Positions 45,269 to 53,855 of a stretch of 64,000 nucleotides of DNA are shown here, piece by piece. The DNA is taken from contig JAQBOG010000039.1 of assembly GCA_028288165.1 (NCBI GenBank), positions 62,001-126,000 of the forward strand, in the 5' to 3' direction. Source of the stretch: Sphingobacteriales bacterium. GTDB lineage: Bacteria > Bacteroidota > Bacteroidia > Sphingobacteriales > Sphingobacteriaceae. Each line of letters opens with the position of its first letter. The first letter of the stretch is position 1. The notes beneath the pieces are model-generated. The model ran no database searches. It was given only the letters and a program-made list of their open reading frames with translations, and was not told the DNA's origin. The position numbers were made by a program, and so were the translations under genes.

Positions 45269-45486
45269 TAATCCCAAATTCGTGTCCGAATTCTTTTAAC
45301 GTAACCGCGGATATCTAAAACAAAAGCAGCCATAAAGTAAAAAATAAGAGGGAAGCCGACTGCTAGAAAAGACGAATAAATAAAAAACAATCTGATTTTA
45401 GAAATAGAAATATTCAATCGCTCTCCTACATAGGCGCACACACCAAAAGATCTTTTTTCAAAAAATGTAAGTAATCTCTGTAACAT
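45265..45486 (-). CDS. PspC domain protein
   Basis: A 73-residue protein with the PspC domain: GVCAYVGERLNISISKIRLFF, then a hydrophobic helix (SSFLAVGFPLIFYFMAAFVL). In the phage-shock system PspC senses envelope stress; small stand-alone PspC proteins are common in Bacteroidota and their role is unclear. I use the ATG at 45486, which has GAAGG five bases upstream; an ATG at 45504 and a TTG at 45510 are also in frame. It lies downstream of the DUF2851 gene, 41 nt away, and is probably co-transcribed. Confidence 0.8.
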   Translation of the reverse strand: MLQRLLTFFEKRSFGVCAYVGERLNISISKIRLFFIYSSFLAVGFPLIFYFMAAFVLDIRGYVKRIRTRIWDY

Positions 45487-45527
45487 TCTACCTTCAATAT
45501 ACATTTTCAAATCTTCTATTTAATTCC

Positions 45528-46814
45528 TTAATTATTTGTGCTCAATAGTTTAATTCCAATACCACAAGATAAACATTTTTTTTGATCGCAATATGAGCCT
45601 TTTAATTGCAGTAATGCTTGGGAAGTAAATGCCTTGTCGGTTGTTAATCCCAATTTTTTAAACCTAATTAAAATTTCATTGCTTTCTGATGGCAAGGTTT
45701 CTAATAGCACTATTGCATCACTAATGTAGTTAGGAAGTTTAAAAAACTTCCCATATGCAAATAGAAACACTGCAATTGTATTGATCAAAATATTATATAT
45801 CGATTGCTTACCCAAATTCTTGGAAGAAAACTTTGAAGTACTATCGAAAATAAAATGAGTGTCCCAGTAAGAGTTTAGGCTTAAACCTTCGAATATCTTA
45901 GTTAAATTATCTACATTTTTAGTCTCAAGTATTGTTGAGAACAGATGGTTAGTAGTCAAAATCAATGCCGAGAACTGGGCTAACCTGATCGTAGGAAAAT
46001 TTTGTGGTCTCATTCTCATGAATTTCCATGATGCGGTATTGATTGGCTTTATATCATATTTTTTTTGGAGATATTTATATTCTGCTAAAAGGGTTTTAGG
46101 ATAATTATCTACCTGTTTCTCCGACAATAAACCGGCTTGTCCAAAAAGTAATGCTTCTACTTTTATCGGTTGGTCTTTATTTTTAGCTATTAATTGTGGT
46201 GGAAGTGCACGGGATAACATCTCAAATGGAAGTGCGTTTGTCTTAAAACCGAAATTTTTAGCAAGCATAATATAAAATGCATCGTCCCAGCTTCCGTTAA
46301 ACTCAATAAGTAAAGCTGTTACTTGTTCAATTTTATGCTCTAACCTTTCCATTAATGTTCTGGAAAGCCAGTTTTTGATATGAAATTGATCTACGGTGCT
46401 TATTAATTGTTCACAGGGAATCCAATTAAGATTCCGCATCAACAACGAATATTTGGAAATAACCTCCGCTGAGATTAGATTTTTGAGAACAAGTACTGGA
46501 ATTTTTGTTCCATTAGTTCTAAAAATGTCTTGGGTATGCTTATAAACAACATGTAGAATTACATTATCGTAAGCCTCATCTGTATGATGTTTGTGAATTA
46601 TCCAATCCGAGGAAATTAGATGAACCTCAACGTTTCCAACCCATAAAGTTTCGCCAATTTTAATCTTCGAATTCTCAAAGTCTGGCCCCGCATGGGAATT
46701 ATGGATTCCAACAGCAGTTATCTCAAGAGATTCGCCATCCTGTGTTGTGAGATTTTGCAACTTAAATAACCGGAACTTCCAGACATAATGTAGGAAATCT
46801 TCATTAAAATCCAT
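45528..46814 (-). CDS. DUF2851 family protein
   Basis: A 428-residue cytoplasmic protein of a family found almost only in Bacteroidota. The N-terminal motifs HNSHAGPDFENSKIKIG, WVGNVEVHL and SSDWIIHKHHTDEAYDNVIL are strongly conserved in the family. The end carries a Cys-rich motif (CDQKKCLSCGIG), which may bind a metal. Function is not known; the spacing of acidic and basic residues in the N-terminal part would be compatible with a nuclease-like fold, but this is speculative. Confidence 0.88.
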   Translation of the reverse strand: MDFNEDFLHYVWKFRLFKLQNLTTQDGESLEITAVGIHNSHAGPDFENSKIKIGETLWVGNVEVHLISSDWIIHKHHTDEAYDNVILHVVYKHTQDIFRTNGTKIPVLVLKNLISAEVISKYSLLMRNLNWIPCEQLISTVDQFHIKNWLSRTLMERLEHKIEQVTALLIEFNGSWDDAFYIMLAKNFGFKTNALPFEMLSRALPPQLIAKNKDQPIKVEALLFGQAGLLSEKQVDNYPKTLLAEYKYLQKKYDIKPINTASWKFMRMRPQNFPTIRLAQFSALILTTNHLFSTILETKNVDNLTKIFEGLSLNSYWDTHFIFDSTSKFSSKNLGKQSIYNILINTIAVFLFAYGKFFKLPNYISDAIVLLETLPSESNEILIRFKKLGLTTDKAFTSQALLQLKGSYCDQKKCLSCGIGIKLLSTNN

Positions 46815-46870
46815 GACTAAACCTAGTCAAAATAACCAACATATCTGGTCTGGATAATTAGATGAACGAA

Positions 46871-47300
46871 TTATTTTATCGGGGTTAAAAAGAAAATCCG
46901 CCTAGTAAATTTATGCTGGGAAAGACTTAATATCCAATGATAGCGATTGGGTTTAAATTCCGGGCAGTCCGGGATATCACTGCTTATACCCATTTCTGGA
47001 TATTCAATGTATTCTGCGTACCATTTGATGGCGCCTAAAATCACCTGCCGCCCTTGATCGTTATATCGTAATATTTCAAATACTAGTGAATTTCCATGGC
47101 CATCCCAATAGAACTAGATTTCATTTTAAATGGAGCAGTTATAAAACGTGTTACTTTAATTCTCAACATACTATCCCAAAAACCAATCACGTCCTTTTCA
47201 CTTTATTCAACAACAGAATATTTATTTGCTAGTCTATCCGAAACTCTTTGTTCAGAAAATTCACATATGCATTGACTTTAATACCATTAATCGTAAGTGA
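46871..47300 (-). pseudogene. Decayed protein-coding gene of unknown family
   Basis: This 570-bp gap has no intact gene, but the minus strand carries coding-like pieces. From a TAG at 47114 to a TAA at 46871 an 80-codon piece reads WDGHGNSLVFEILRYND, then QGRQVILGAIKWYAEYIEYP, and ends RRIFFLTPIK. In another frame just upstream is WDSMLRIKVTRFITAPFKMK, and further up NAYVNFLNKEFRID. The pieces are in an order that would fit one protein interrupted by at least two frameshifts or stops. I do not recognise the family. Two or more sequencing errors are less likely, given the intact neighbours. Confidence 0.4.
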
Positions 47301-47385
47301 TGTAAGAGTGCATCATCGTTTTGGAGATAATGGCAATCATTAGTAAACACTATTATTGAAATGATTGTTAAATCTTGAATTTGGC

Positions 47386-48216
47386 CTAAATCAATCCTAT
47401 TTTCTCTAATTCAATAACCATTTCTTTTTGAATCTTCAAGGCCTCTTCCCTAGCCTTCTCTGCAAAGTCGTTACCCTTTGAAGCATAAATTATAGAACGA
47501 GAAGAATTAACTAGTAAACCACAATGCTGATTAATACCATATTTACAGACATCTTGCAGATTGCCTCCTTGTGCGCCTACTCCTGGTACGAGAATGAAAT
47601 TGTCCGGCGCATGTTTCCTTATATTCTGAAATTCTTCTCCTCGGGTTGCGCCCACCACAAACATTAATTTGCTACTATCTGCCCATTCATGAGCTTTACT
47701 TATAACAGATTCATATAGATAACCCTGTTCAGATTTCAAATATTGAAAGTCTTTACCTCCTCCATTGGATGTTAAAGCAAGTAAAATGACCCACTTATCC
47801 TCAAAGCTTAAAAAAGGCTTTACAGAATCAGAGCCCATATAGGGCGCAATGGTAATCGCATCAAAACTCATCCCGGATGCTTCTTCATCGAAAAAAGCTT
47901 TCGCATACATTGATGATGTATTGCCGATATCCCCTCTTTTAGCATCAATGATACTTAAGCAGTCTTTGGGTAAATGCTGCCAGGTTTGAATTAAGCTCTC
48001 CCAACCTTTAACACCTCGACTTTCATAAAAGGCGCTGTTTGGCTTATAGGCTACGCAAAGATCTTCGGTAGCATCAATTATTTGTCGATTGAATTCGAAA
48101 ACTGGATCTTTAAAATCAAACAAAAATTCTGGTATCAGGTTAATATCCGTATCCAAGCCAACGCATAAAAAAGATTTTTTCTTTTTTATTTGATCTGTAA
48201 GATTTTGAAAGTTCAT
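47386..48216 (-). CDS. pyrF: Orotidine 5'-phosphate decarboxylase, type 2
   Basis: A 276-residue enzyme that makes UMP from OMP, the last step of pyrimidine synthesis. The start FLCVGLDTDINLIPEFL, the substrate-binding KPNSAFYESRG and the catalytic stretch IIDAKRGDIGNTSSMYAKAFF (Lys and Asp residues) mark the longer type 2 form rather than the about 230-residue E. coli form. VPGVGAQGGNLQDV and VNSSRSIIYAS form the phosphate loop. Monocistronic. Confidence 0.95.
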   Translation of the reverse strand: MNFQNLTDQIKKKKSFLCVGLDTDINLIPEFLFDFKDPVFEFNRQIIDATEDLCVAYKPNSAFYESRGVKGWESLIQTWQHLPKDCLSIIDAKRGDIGNTSSMYAKAFFDEEASGMSFDAITIAPYMGSDSVKPFLSFEDKWVILLALTSNGGGKDFQYLKSEQGYLYESVISKAHEWADSSKLMFVVGATRGEEFQNIRKHAPDNFILVPGVGAQGGNLQDVCKYGINQHCGLLVNSSRSIIYASKGNDFAEKAREEALKIQKEMVIELEKIGLI

Positions 48217-48444
48217 AAAATAAAAATTTGAGCGAAAATAGTTAAAGATGGCAGTACAAGAAAAAAAAGAATAAAAGTTTTGATTATTTCAATTAATTGT
48301 ATAAAATTGTGGTGTTATCTCAAACTTATCTCTGGATATAGTTTACCCATCCAATTTTATCGTCAAAACTCGCTTTAATTTGTTTTGGTTTACTTTCAGA
48401 ATATTCTTTAGAACTAAAATCCCAAAAAACATAAATTATAATTA

Positions 48445-50070
48445 ATGCTTGATATTAATAAATTGAACGATAAGCTCGTGTCTGAGCTACGTGAAATTGC
48501 TCAAAACTCTGGTATTCCTGGCACTGAAACACTTCGTAAGCAAGAGTTGATTAGTAAAATAGTAGAAAAAAATACACCAGCAGTTAGTGCTGCTACAGAA
48601 TTACCTTTGACTGCTGAAAATACCGATACAGAAAAACAAAGAAAAAGAATCCGTACTATAAAAAAAGCTAAGCCAGAAATTAAAACTGCTGAATCTGCAA
48701 TTGAAGATACCAGAGTTTTTGATCTTCCGGAGGAGGACGAAGTGAGGATTGAAGAACCAGCTGATATAGTTGCTACTGAAGTTGCTGAAGTTCAAAAACC
48801 AAATATAATTAAAGAAGCAGCTAACCAAATAGGTACGTCAATACCTCAAGCTGCTACAGTTAATGCTCAAACCCCTGAAGCGAGAAAATTTGATCGTAGA
48901 CCACATAATCAAAATCAACAAAACAGAAATCAAGAAGCTCCAATTAATATGGACTTTGATAACGTAATCGTTAACGAAGGAATTCTTGAAATTATGCCAG
49001 ATGGATACGGTTTCCTTCGTTCCTCAGATTATAACTATTTATCTTCTCCTGATGATATTTATGTTTCTCAATCACAAATAAAATTATTTGGTTTAAAAAC
49101 GGGTGATACTGTTAGAGGAAGTATAAGACCGCCAAAAGAGGGTGAAAAATATTTCCCATTAGTAAGGGTTGAGGCAATAAACGGCCGCATTCCTGCAGAT
49201 GTTAGAGATCGTGTACCGTTTGACTATTTAACACCATTATTCCCGACGGAAAAACTTAATTTATTTGCGGATGGAGGGAACTACTCCACCCGGATAATGG
49301 ATTTATTTACTCCAATCGGCAAAGGTCAAAGAGGATTAATAGTGGCGCAACCCAAAACGGGTAAAACCATGCTTCTAAAGGACGTAGCAAACGCGATAGC
49401 AAAGAATCACCCGGAAGTATACCTCATTATTCTTTTGATTGATGAGCGCCCTGAAGAGGTTACAGATATGGCGAGAAGCGTACGTGCAGAAGTTGTTTCT
49501 TCAACATTTGACGAACCTGCAGAACGACATGTAAAAATAGCTAACATCGTACTTGAAAAAGCAAAAAGAATGGTTGAATGTGGCCATGATGTAGTAATTC
49601 TTCTTGATTCGATTACCCGTTTAGCAAGAGCATATAATACTGTAGCCCCTGCATCAGGCAAAATATTATCTGGTGGTGTGGATGCAAACGCCTTGCACAA
49701 GCCAAAACGTTTCTTTGGAGCTGCTCGTAACATTGAAGATGGTGGCTCATTAACAATTTTAGCTACCGCATTAACTGAAACGGGCTCGAAAATGGACGAA
49801 GTTATTTTCGAAGAATTTAAAGGTACTGGTAATATGGAGCTTCAACTAGATAGGAAACTTTCAAATAAACGAATGTTCCCTGCTATTGATCTTACAGCTT
49901 CAAGTACTCGACGTGATGACTTATTATTAGACAGAGAAACTCTTCAAAGAATCTGGATTTTACGTAACCATCTTGCTGATATGAACTCCCAAGAATCAAT
50001 GGAATTCTTGTTGGCTCAAATGCGTGGGACTAAATCTAACGAAGAGTTTTTGATTTCAATGAATTCATAA
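48445..50070 (+). CDS. rho: Transcription termination factor Rho
   Basis: A 541-residue hexameric RNA helicase that ends transcription. It has an N-terminal Rho_N domain (residues 1-37, [29 protein letters not shown]), a polar, acidic, disordered insert of about 120 residues with an Asn/Gln-rich end, the RNA-binding cold-shock domain (about 175-245, [21 protein letters not shown]), and the ATPase core with Walker A PKTGKT, Walker [16 protein letters not shown] and the R-loop [21 protein letters not shown]. The insert is common in Bacteroidota and may form condensates or bind RNA. Monocistronic. Confidence 0.96.
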   Translation: MLDINKLNDKLVSELREIAQNSGIPGTETLRKQELISKIVEKNTPAVSAATELPLTAENTDTEKQRKRIRTIKKAKPEIKTAESAIEDTRVFDLPEEDEVRIEEPADIVATEVAEVQKPNIIKEAANQIGTSIPQAATVNAQTPEARKFDRRPHNQNQQNRNQEAPINMDFDNVIVNEGILEIMPDGYGFLRSSDYNYLSSPDDIYVSQSQIKLFGLKTGDTVRGSIRPPKEGEKYFPLVRVEAINGRIPADVRDRVPFDYLTPLFPTEKLNLFADGGNYSTRIMDLFTPIGKGQRGLIVAQPKTGKTMLLKDVANAIAKNHPEVYLIILLIDERPEEVTDMARSVRAEVVSSTFDEPAERHVKIANIVLEKAKRMVECGHDVVILLDSITRLARAYNTVAPASGKILSGGVDANALHKPKRFFGAARNIEDGGSLTILATALTETGSKMDEVIFEEFKGTGNMELQLDRKLSNKRMFPAIDLTASSTRRDDLLLDRETLQRIWILRNHLADMNSQESMEFLLAQMRGTKSNEEFLISMNS

Positions 50071-50129
50071 ATTCTTAAAGCTATGAGTAGTACAAATACT
50101 ATTCGTAGCTTCAAACTTTCAAAGAGCTT

Positions 50130-50828
50130 ATGAAGAAACATATACCCAATGCTATTACCTGTTTAAATTTACTTAGTGGCTGTCTTGGTATTGTTTACGC
50201 TTTTCAGGATAATTTAATCTTTGCTGGTTATGCTATCGTAATAGCAGCTATATTTGATTTTTTAGACGGAATGTTCGCCCGTTTATTAAAGTCCTATTCA
50301 GATATAGGTAAAGAATTAGACTCACTTGCCGACATGGTTAGCTTCGGCGTTTTACCTTCAGTAATCATCTATCGGTTATTTTTACAAGCTCCTCAATTAG
50401 AAGGATTAAGTACCTATTTAAATTACACAGCGTTTATTATTGCTATATTTTCAGCCTTAAGGTTAGCGAAGTTTAATGTAGATACTCGGCAGTCAGAAAA
50501 TTTTATCGGCCTACCCACTCCAGCTAACGCATTATTAATAGCCTCGCTACCTTTGATAATTGCTGAAGGGAACCCTTTTATATCTTCTTATATCCTAAAC
50601 CCCTTCTTCTTATTTGTATTTAGCCTGGGAATGAGTATGCTTTTGGTTACAGAAGTGCCTTTAATATCTTTAAAATTTAAAAATCTCCAGATTACTGACA
50701 ATCTCTTCCGTTACATCCTGGTTTTTTCAACCCTAATACTCGTTGTCATTTTTAAATTTTTAGCAGTACCAATAGTAATTTTTCTCTACTTTATATTGTC
50801 AATAATTCAATTCCGTTCCATCAAATAA
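50130..50828 (+). CDS. pssA: CDP-diacylglycerol-serine O-phosphatidyltransferase
   Basis: A 232-residue membrane enzyme that makes phosphatidylserine, the precursor of phosphatidylethanolamine. The CDP-alcohol motif is complete: Asp43, Asp46, Gly47, Ala50, Arg51, Gly60, Asp64 and Asp68 (DFLDGMFARLLKSYSDIGKELDSLAD). About six to eight membrane helices. PssA of this type, as opposed to the E. coli peripheral enzyme, is the common form outside enterobacteria. It starts 59 nt after rho. Confidence 0.93.
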   Translation: MKKHIPNAITCLNLLSGCLGIVYAFQDNLIFAGYAIVIAAIFDFLDGMFARLLKSYSDIGKELDSLADMVSFGVLPSVIIYRLFLQAPQLEGLSTYLNYTAFIIAIFSALRLAKFNVDTRQSENFIGLPTPANALLIASLPLIIAEGNPFISSYILNPFFLFVFSLGMSMLLVTEVPLISLKFKNLQITDNLFRYILVFSTLILVVIFKFLAVPIVIFLYFILSIIQFRSIK

Positions 50829-51046
50829 ATTACAGCATTCATAAAGTAATTCCACCAAATAATAATTTGCGGGAATTGAATAGCAATGCTGCTTTTTTGA
50901 AAAACCACTTTGTAAGTAGGACGGAAAAAATTTGTGTTACATTAAAAAAAGAAATTTCTAATGCAATTTTAGCCAAGAAAAGTAAACAAGCTGTAAAAAG
51001 CTAGTGGCTAATTCAATAATGATTTTACAGATTTACAACAAGGGGT

Positions 51047-51433
51047 TTAACCCGCTTGTTGTAAATCTTCTTTCACACGTTCAAGCTTAACAAACAATTG
51101 TTTGCTTATCGCTTGGATACTTTTAAAAGCTGCGTCTATTTCTTCAACGTTATTCTGATTTCTCGCTTTACCTTCAATTTCAGCCATGCTGTCTTTTGCA
51201 GATTCTAAGCCCATAAAAGCAAATGTTGGCTTAATTTTGTGAGCAATATCTGCTACTAACGTCCAGTTTTTAGCATCAATAGCCTCAGCCATTTCCTGAA
51301 CATAACCTGGTGTTTGTTCAAGAAACATATCAATCATTTCGATCATAAATTCTGAGCTACCACTGGCAATATCACTTAGGTATGATAGATTGATTTCTAA
51401 ATCCTGAGAATCTTCTTTTATAGGGTCTAACAT
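51047..51433 (-). CDS. Hpt domain protein
   Basis: A 128-residue four-helix phosphotransfer protein. The phosphorylated His65 lies in ADIAHKIKPTFAFMG, the usual Hpt motif (HxxK). It would relay phosphoryl groups between a hybrid sensor kinase and a response regulator, neither of which is nearby. It lies 9 nt after folK and is probably co-transcribed, although the functional link is not obvious. Confidence 0.85.
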   Translation of the reverse strand: MLDPIKEDSQDLEINLSYLSDIASGSSEFMIEMIDMFLEQTPGYVQEMAEAIDAKNWTLVADIAHKIKPTFAFMGLESAKDSMAEIEGKARNQNNVEEIDAAFKSIQAISKQLFVKLERVKEDLQQAG

Positions 51434-51442
51434 GGGTCTATA

Positions 51443-51934
51443 TTAAATGTTAAAATTTAGTTGTTGTACGGGTAATGTATCCGTTAGGTTTTGAAATAAT
51501 TCTTTAATTGTTTTATTTAGTTTAGGATGAATAAAATCAGGTACGATCTCCATTAACGGCATTAAAGTAAAACGTCTTTTATGCAATTCAATATGTGGGA
51601 TCTTTAAATCAGCTTCATCAATAATATCATTTCCGTAAAATAAAATATCGATATCAATTGTACGGGATCCCCATTTCTCTGATCTCTTTCTTCCTAAAAA
51701 ATTTTCTATTACGCTAATATTTTTTAAAAGTTGCCGCGGATTACAGAGACTTTCAATAACGATAACCTGGTTAATAAAGTCAGGCTGATTATAATTACCC
51801 CAAGCTGCCGTTTTGTATAGAGAGGATGAAACTTTAACTTTCCCCATATTGGCTTCAATTAAACCAATAGCCTGTTCAATGTTATTGATACTGTTCCCCA
51901 AATTACTTCCTAATAGTATATAAACATCTTGCAT
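51443..51934 (-). CDS. folK: HPPK (6-hydroxymethyl-7,8-dihydropterin pyrophosphokinase)
   Basis: A 163-residue folate-synthesis enzyme transferring pyrophosphate from ATP to the pterin alcohol. The start VYILLGSNLGNSINNIEQAI, the substrate loop YKTAAWGNYNQPDFINQVIVIE, RKRSEKWGSRTIDIDILFYG (metal-binding Asp residues) and the C-terminal IPHIELHKRRFTLMPLMEIVPDF are complete. Divergent from sppA. Confidence 0.95.
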   Translation of the reverse strand: MQDVYILLGSNLGNSINNIEQAIGLIEANMGKVKVSSSLYKTAAWGNYNQPDFINQVIVIESLCNPRQLLKNISVIENFLGRKRSEKWGSRTIDIDILFYGNDIIDEADLKIPHIELHKRRFTLMPLMEIVPDFIHPKLNKTIKELFQNLTDTLPVQQLNFNI

Positions 51935-51990
51935 AAATCATCATGATCTATTTATATAATAATGTAACAAACCAACATTTCATTAATCTG

Positions 51991-51998
51991 TATATTTG
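51991..51998 (+). promoter_or_regulatory. -7 box of sppA
   Basis: TATATTTG matches TAnnTTTG and lies 32 nt before the sppA ATG. No clear -33 element. Confidence 0.4.
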
Positions 51999-52030
51999 TA
52001 AACTTACATAAATAAAGTGTACACCCTATA

Positions 52031-53785
52031 ATGAAACAATTTTTCAAATTCCTTTTTGCCTCGATGCTTGGCTTCATATTGTCATTCTTGTTATTATTTT
52101 TCATACTAATTGCAATTGTGGCAATTTCGAGTGGTGATGAAAATGCCGAAGTTGCAGACAATTCTGTAATGCATATCAATTTAGATTATCCGATTAAAGA
52201 ACGGACAGTGAAAAGTCCCTTTGCTAAATTTGGCTTTTTAGGATTCGATTCTAAAAAGACGCTGGGTTTGAATGACATTTTGGCGAACATTAAAAGTGCC
52301 AAAACCGATGATAGAATCAAAGGTATATACATTGATGCTTCTTCTGTGTCAGCAGGCTTTGCTACGATTGAAGAAATAAGATATGCGTTGTTAGACTTTA
52401 AGAAATCTGGAAAGTTTATAATTGCTTATAGTGAAGTTTATTCCCAAGGAGCGTATTATTTGGCGTCTGCAGCTGATAAAGTATATTTAAATCCGGAAGG
52501 ATTGATAGATTTTAGAGGCTTTAGTTCTCAAATACCATTCTTTAAGGGTGCACTCGATAAGTTAGAAATTGAAGCGCAGGTTATAAAAGTGGGCACTTAC
52601 AAAAGTGCGGTTGAGCCATTTATATTAGATAAAATGAGCGATCCAAATAGGAAACAAGTTACTTCGTTTTTAGGCTCCTTATACGATCATTTTTTAAACG
52701 GAATATCTAATTCTAGAAAGGTTCCGAAAGACACCTTGTTTAATATTGCCAATAACGCGTTAGTCAGAAATGCAAACGATGCTGTGAAATATAAGCTTGC
52801 CGATGGTTTGAGATATAAGGATCAAGTATTGGATGATTTGAAATCACGCACAGGTCTGGATAGAAAAAAAGATTTAAAATCAATTAGCCTTGAAGAATAT
52901 TCATCATCCTCTGAAGAAGACAATACATCAGACAACAAAATTGCTATCATTTATGCTTCTGGAGAAATCACAGGTGGCGAAGGTGACGAAAACACCATGG
53001 GTTCTGAACGCATTTCAAGAGCAATAAGAAAAATTAGATTCGATAATAAAATTAAAGCAGTTGTTTTAAGAATCAATTCCCCTGGTGGAAGTGCATTAGC
53101 ATCTGATGTAATTTGGAGAGAGGTTGTACTTACGAAAAAGATAAAACCTGTAATTGTTTCTATGGGAGATGTTGCAGCTTCTGGCGGTTATTACATTGCC
53201 TGTGGTGCTGATTCAATATATGCTGAGCCTAATACGATTACCGGTTCCATTGGGGTTTTCGGTATCATTCCAAACATGCAGAAGTTTTTTAACAATAAAC
53301 TTGGGATCACGTTTGACGGTGTCAAAACCGGACAGTTCGCTGATTTAGGTAGCGTAAATAGACCTCTTACCGACTTTGAAAAATCATTGATTCAAAAAGA
53401 AGTGAATAATATATATAGCGGCTTCACAAAGAAAGTAGCTGAAGGACGTAAAAAAACACAAACATATATAGATAGTATTGGTCAGGGTAGAGTGTGGAGC
53501 GGAAAGGAAGCTTTAGGGATTGGACTTGTTGATAGACTTGGGAATATCAATGATGCAATTAAATCAGCTTCAAAAAAAGCAAAACTAAAAGATTACAAGG
53601 TTGTGGAGTATCCATCGCAAAAAGATCCAATCAAATCATTTCTTGATCAGTCAAGTAATGATGTTAAAATGTATTTTGTTAAGCAAGAGTTAGGAAGCAA
53701 TTATCTTTATTATGAGCAATTGAAGTCAGCTTTGAAATTTAGTGGTATCCAAACCCGCTTACCTTATGACTTTATCATTAATTAA
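52031..53785 (+). CDS. sppA: Signal peptide peptidase SppA, long form
   Basis: A 584-residue inner-membrane serine protease that degrades cleaved signal peptides. One N-terminal membrane helix (about 9-31) is followed by two S49 modules. The catalytic Lys of the long form lies in the N-terminal module (VGTYKSAVEPF near 195) and the nucleophile Ser in the C-terminal module (GDVAASGGYYIACGAD near 382). This Lys/Ser split over two modules is as in E. coli SppA. Monocistronic. Confidence 0.93.
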   Translation: MKQFFKFLFASMLGFILSFLLLFFILIAIVAISSGDENAEVADNSVMHINLDYPIKERTVKSPFAKFGFLGFDSKKTLGLNDILANIKSAKTDDRIKGIYIDASSVSAGFATIEEIRYALLDFKKSGKFIIAYSEVYSQGAYYLASAADKVYLNPEGLIDFRGFSSQIPFFKGALDKLEIEAQVIKVGTYKSAVEPFILDKMSDPNRKQVTSFLGSLYDHFLNGISNSRKVPKDTLFNIANNALVRNANDAVKYKLADGLRYKDQVLDDLKSRTGLDRKKDLKSISLEEYSSSSEEDNTSDNKIAIIYASGEITGGEGDENTMGSERISRAIRKIRFDNKIKAVVLRINSPGGSALASDVIWREVVLTKKIKPVIVSMGDVAASGGYYIACGADSIYAEPNTITGSIGVFGIIPNMQKFFNNKLGITFDGVKTGQFADLGSVNRPLTDFEKSLIQKEVNNIYSGFTKKVAEGRKKTQTYIDSIGQGRVWSGKEALGIGLVDRLGNINDAIKSASKKAKLKDYKVVEYPSQKDPIKSFLDQSSNDVKMYFVKQELGSNYLYYEQLKSALKFSGIQTRLPYDFIIN

Positions 53786-53805
53786 ATTAAGACCTTAAAA
53801 GAGTT

Positions 53806-53835
53806 AAAAACCCTTCAATATTTGGAGGGTTTTTT
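53806..53835 (+). terminator. Terminator of sppA
   Basis: AAAAACCCTTC and GGAGGGTTTTT form a stem with one mismatch or wobble and an 8-nt loop, followed by a T run, 20 nt after the stop. Confidence 0.75.
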
Positions 53836-53855
53836 AATTTTAACAAATTTCTACT

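Noticed and set aside
48601-48828. Minus-strand frame opposite the Rho insert
   Set aside because: The insert is low-complexity, and the antisense frame is Phe/Ser-rich, as expected by chance.
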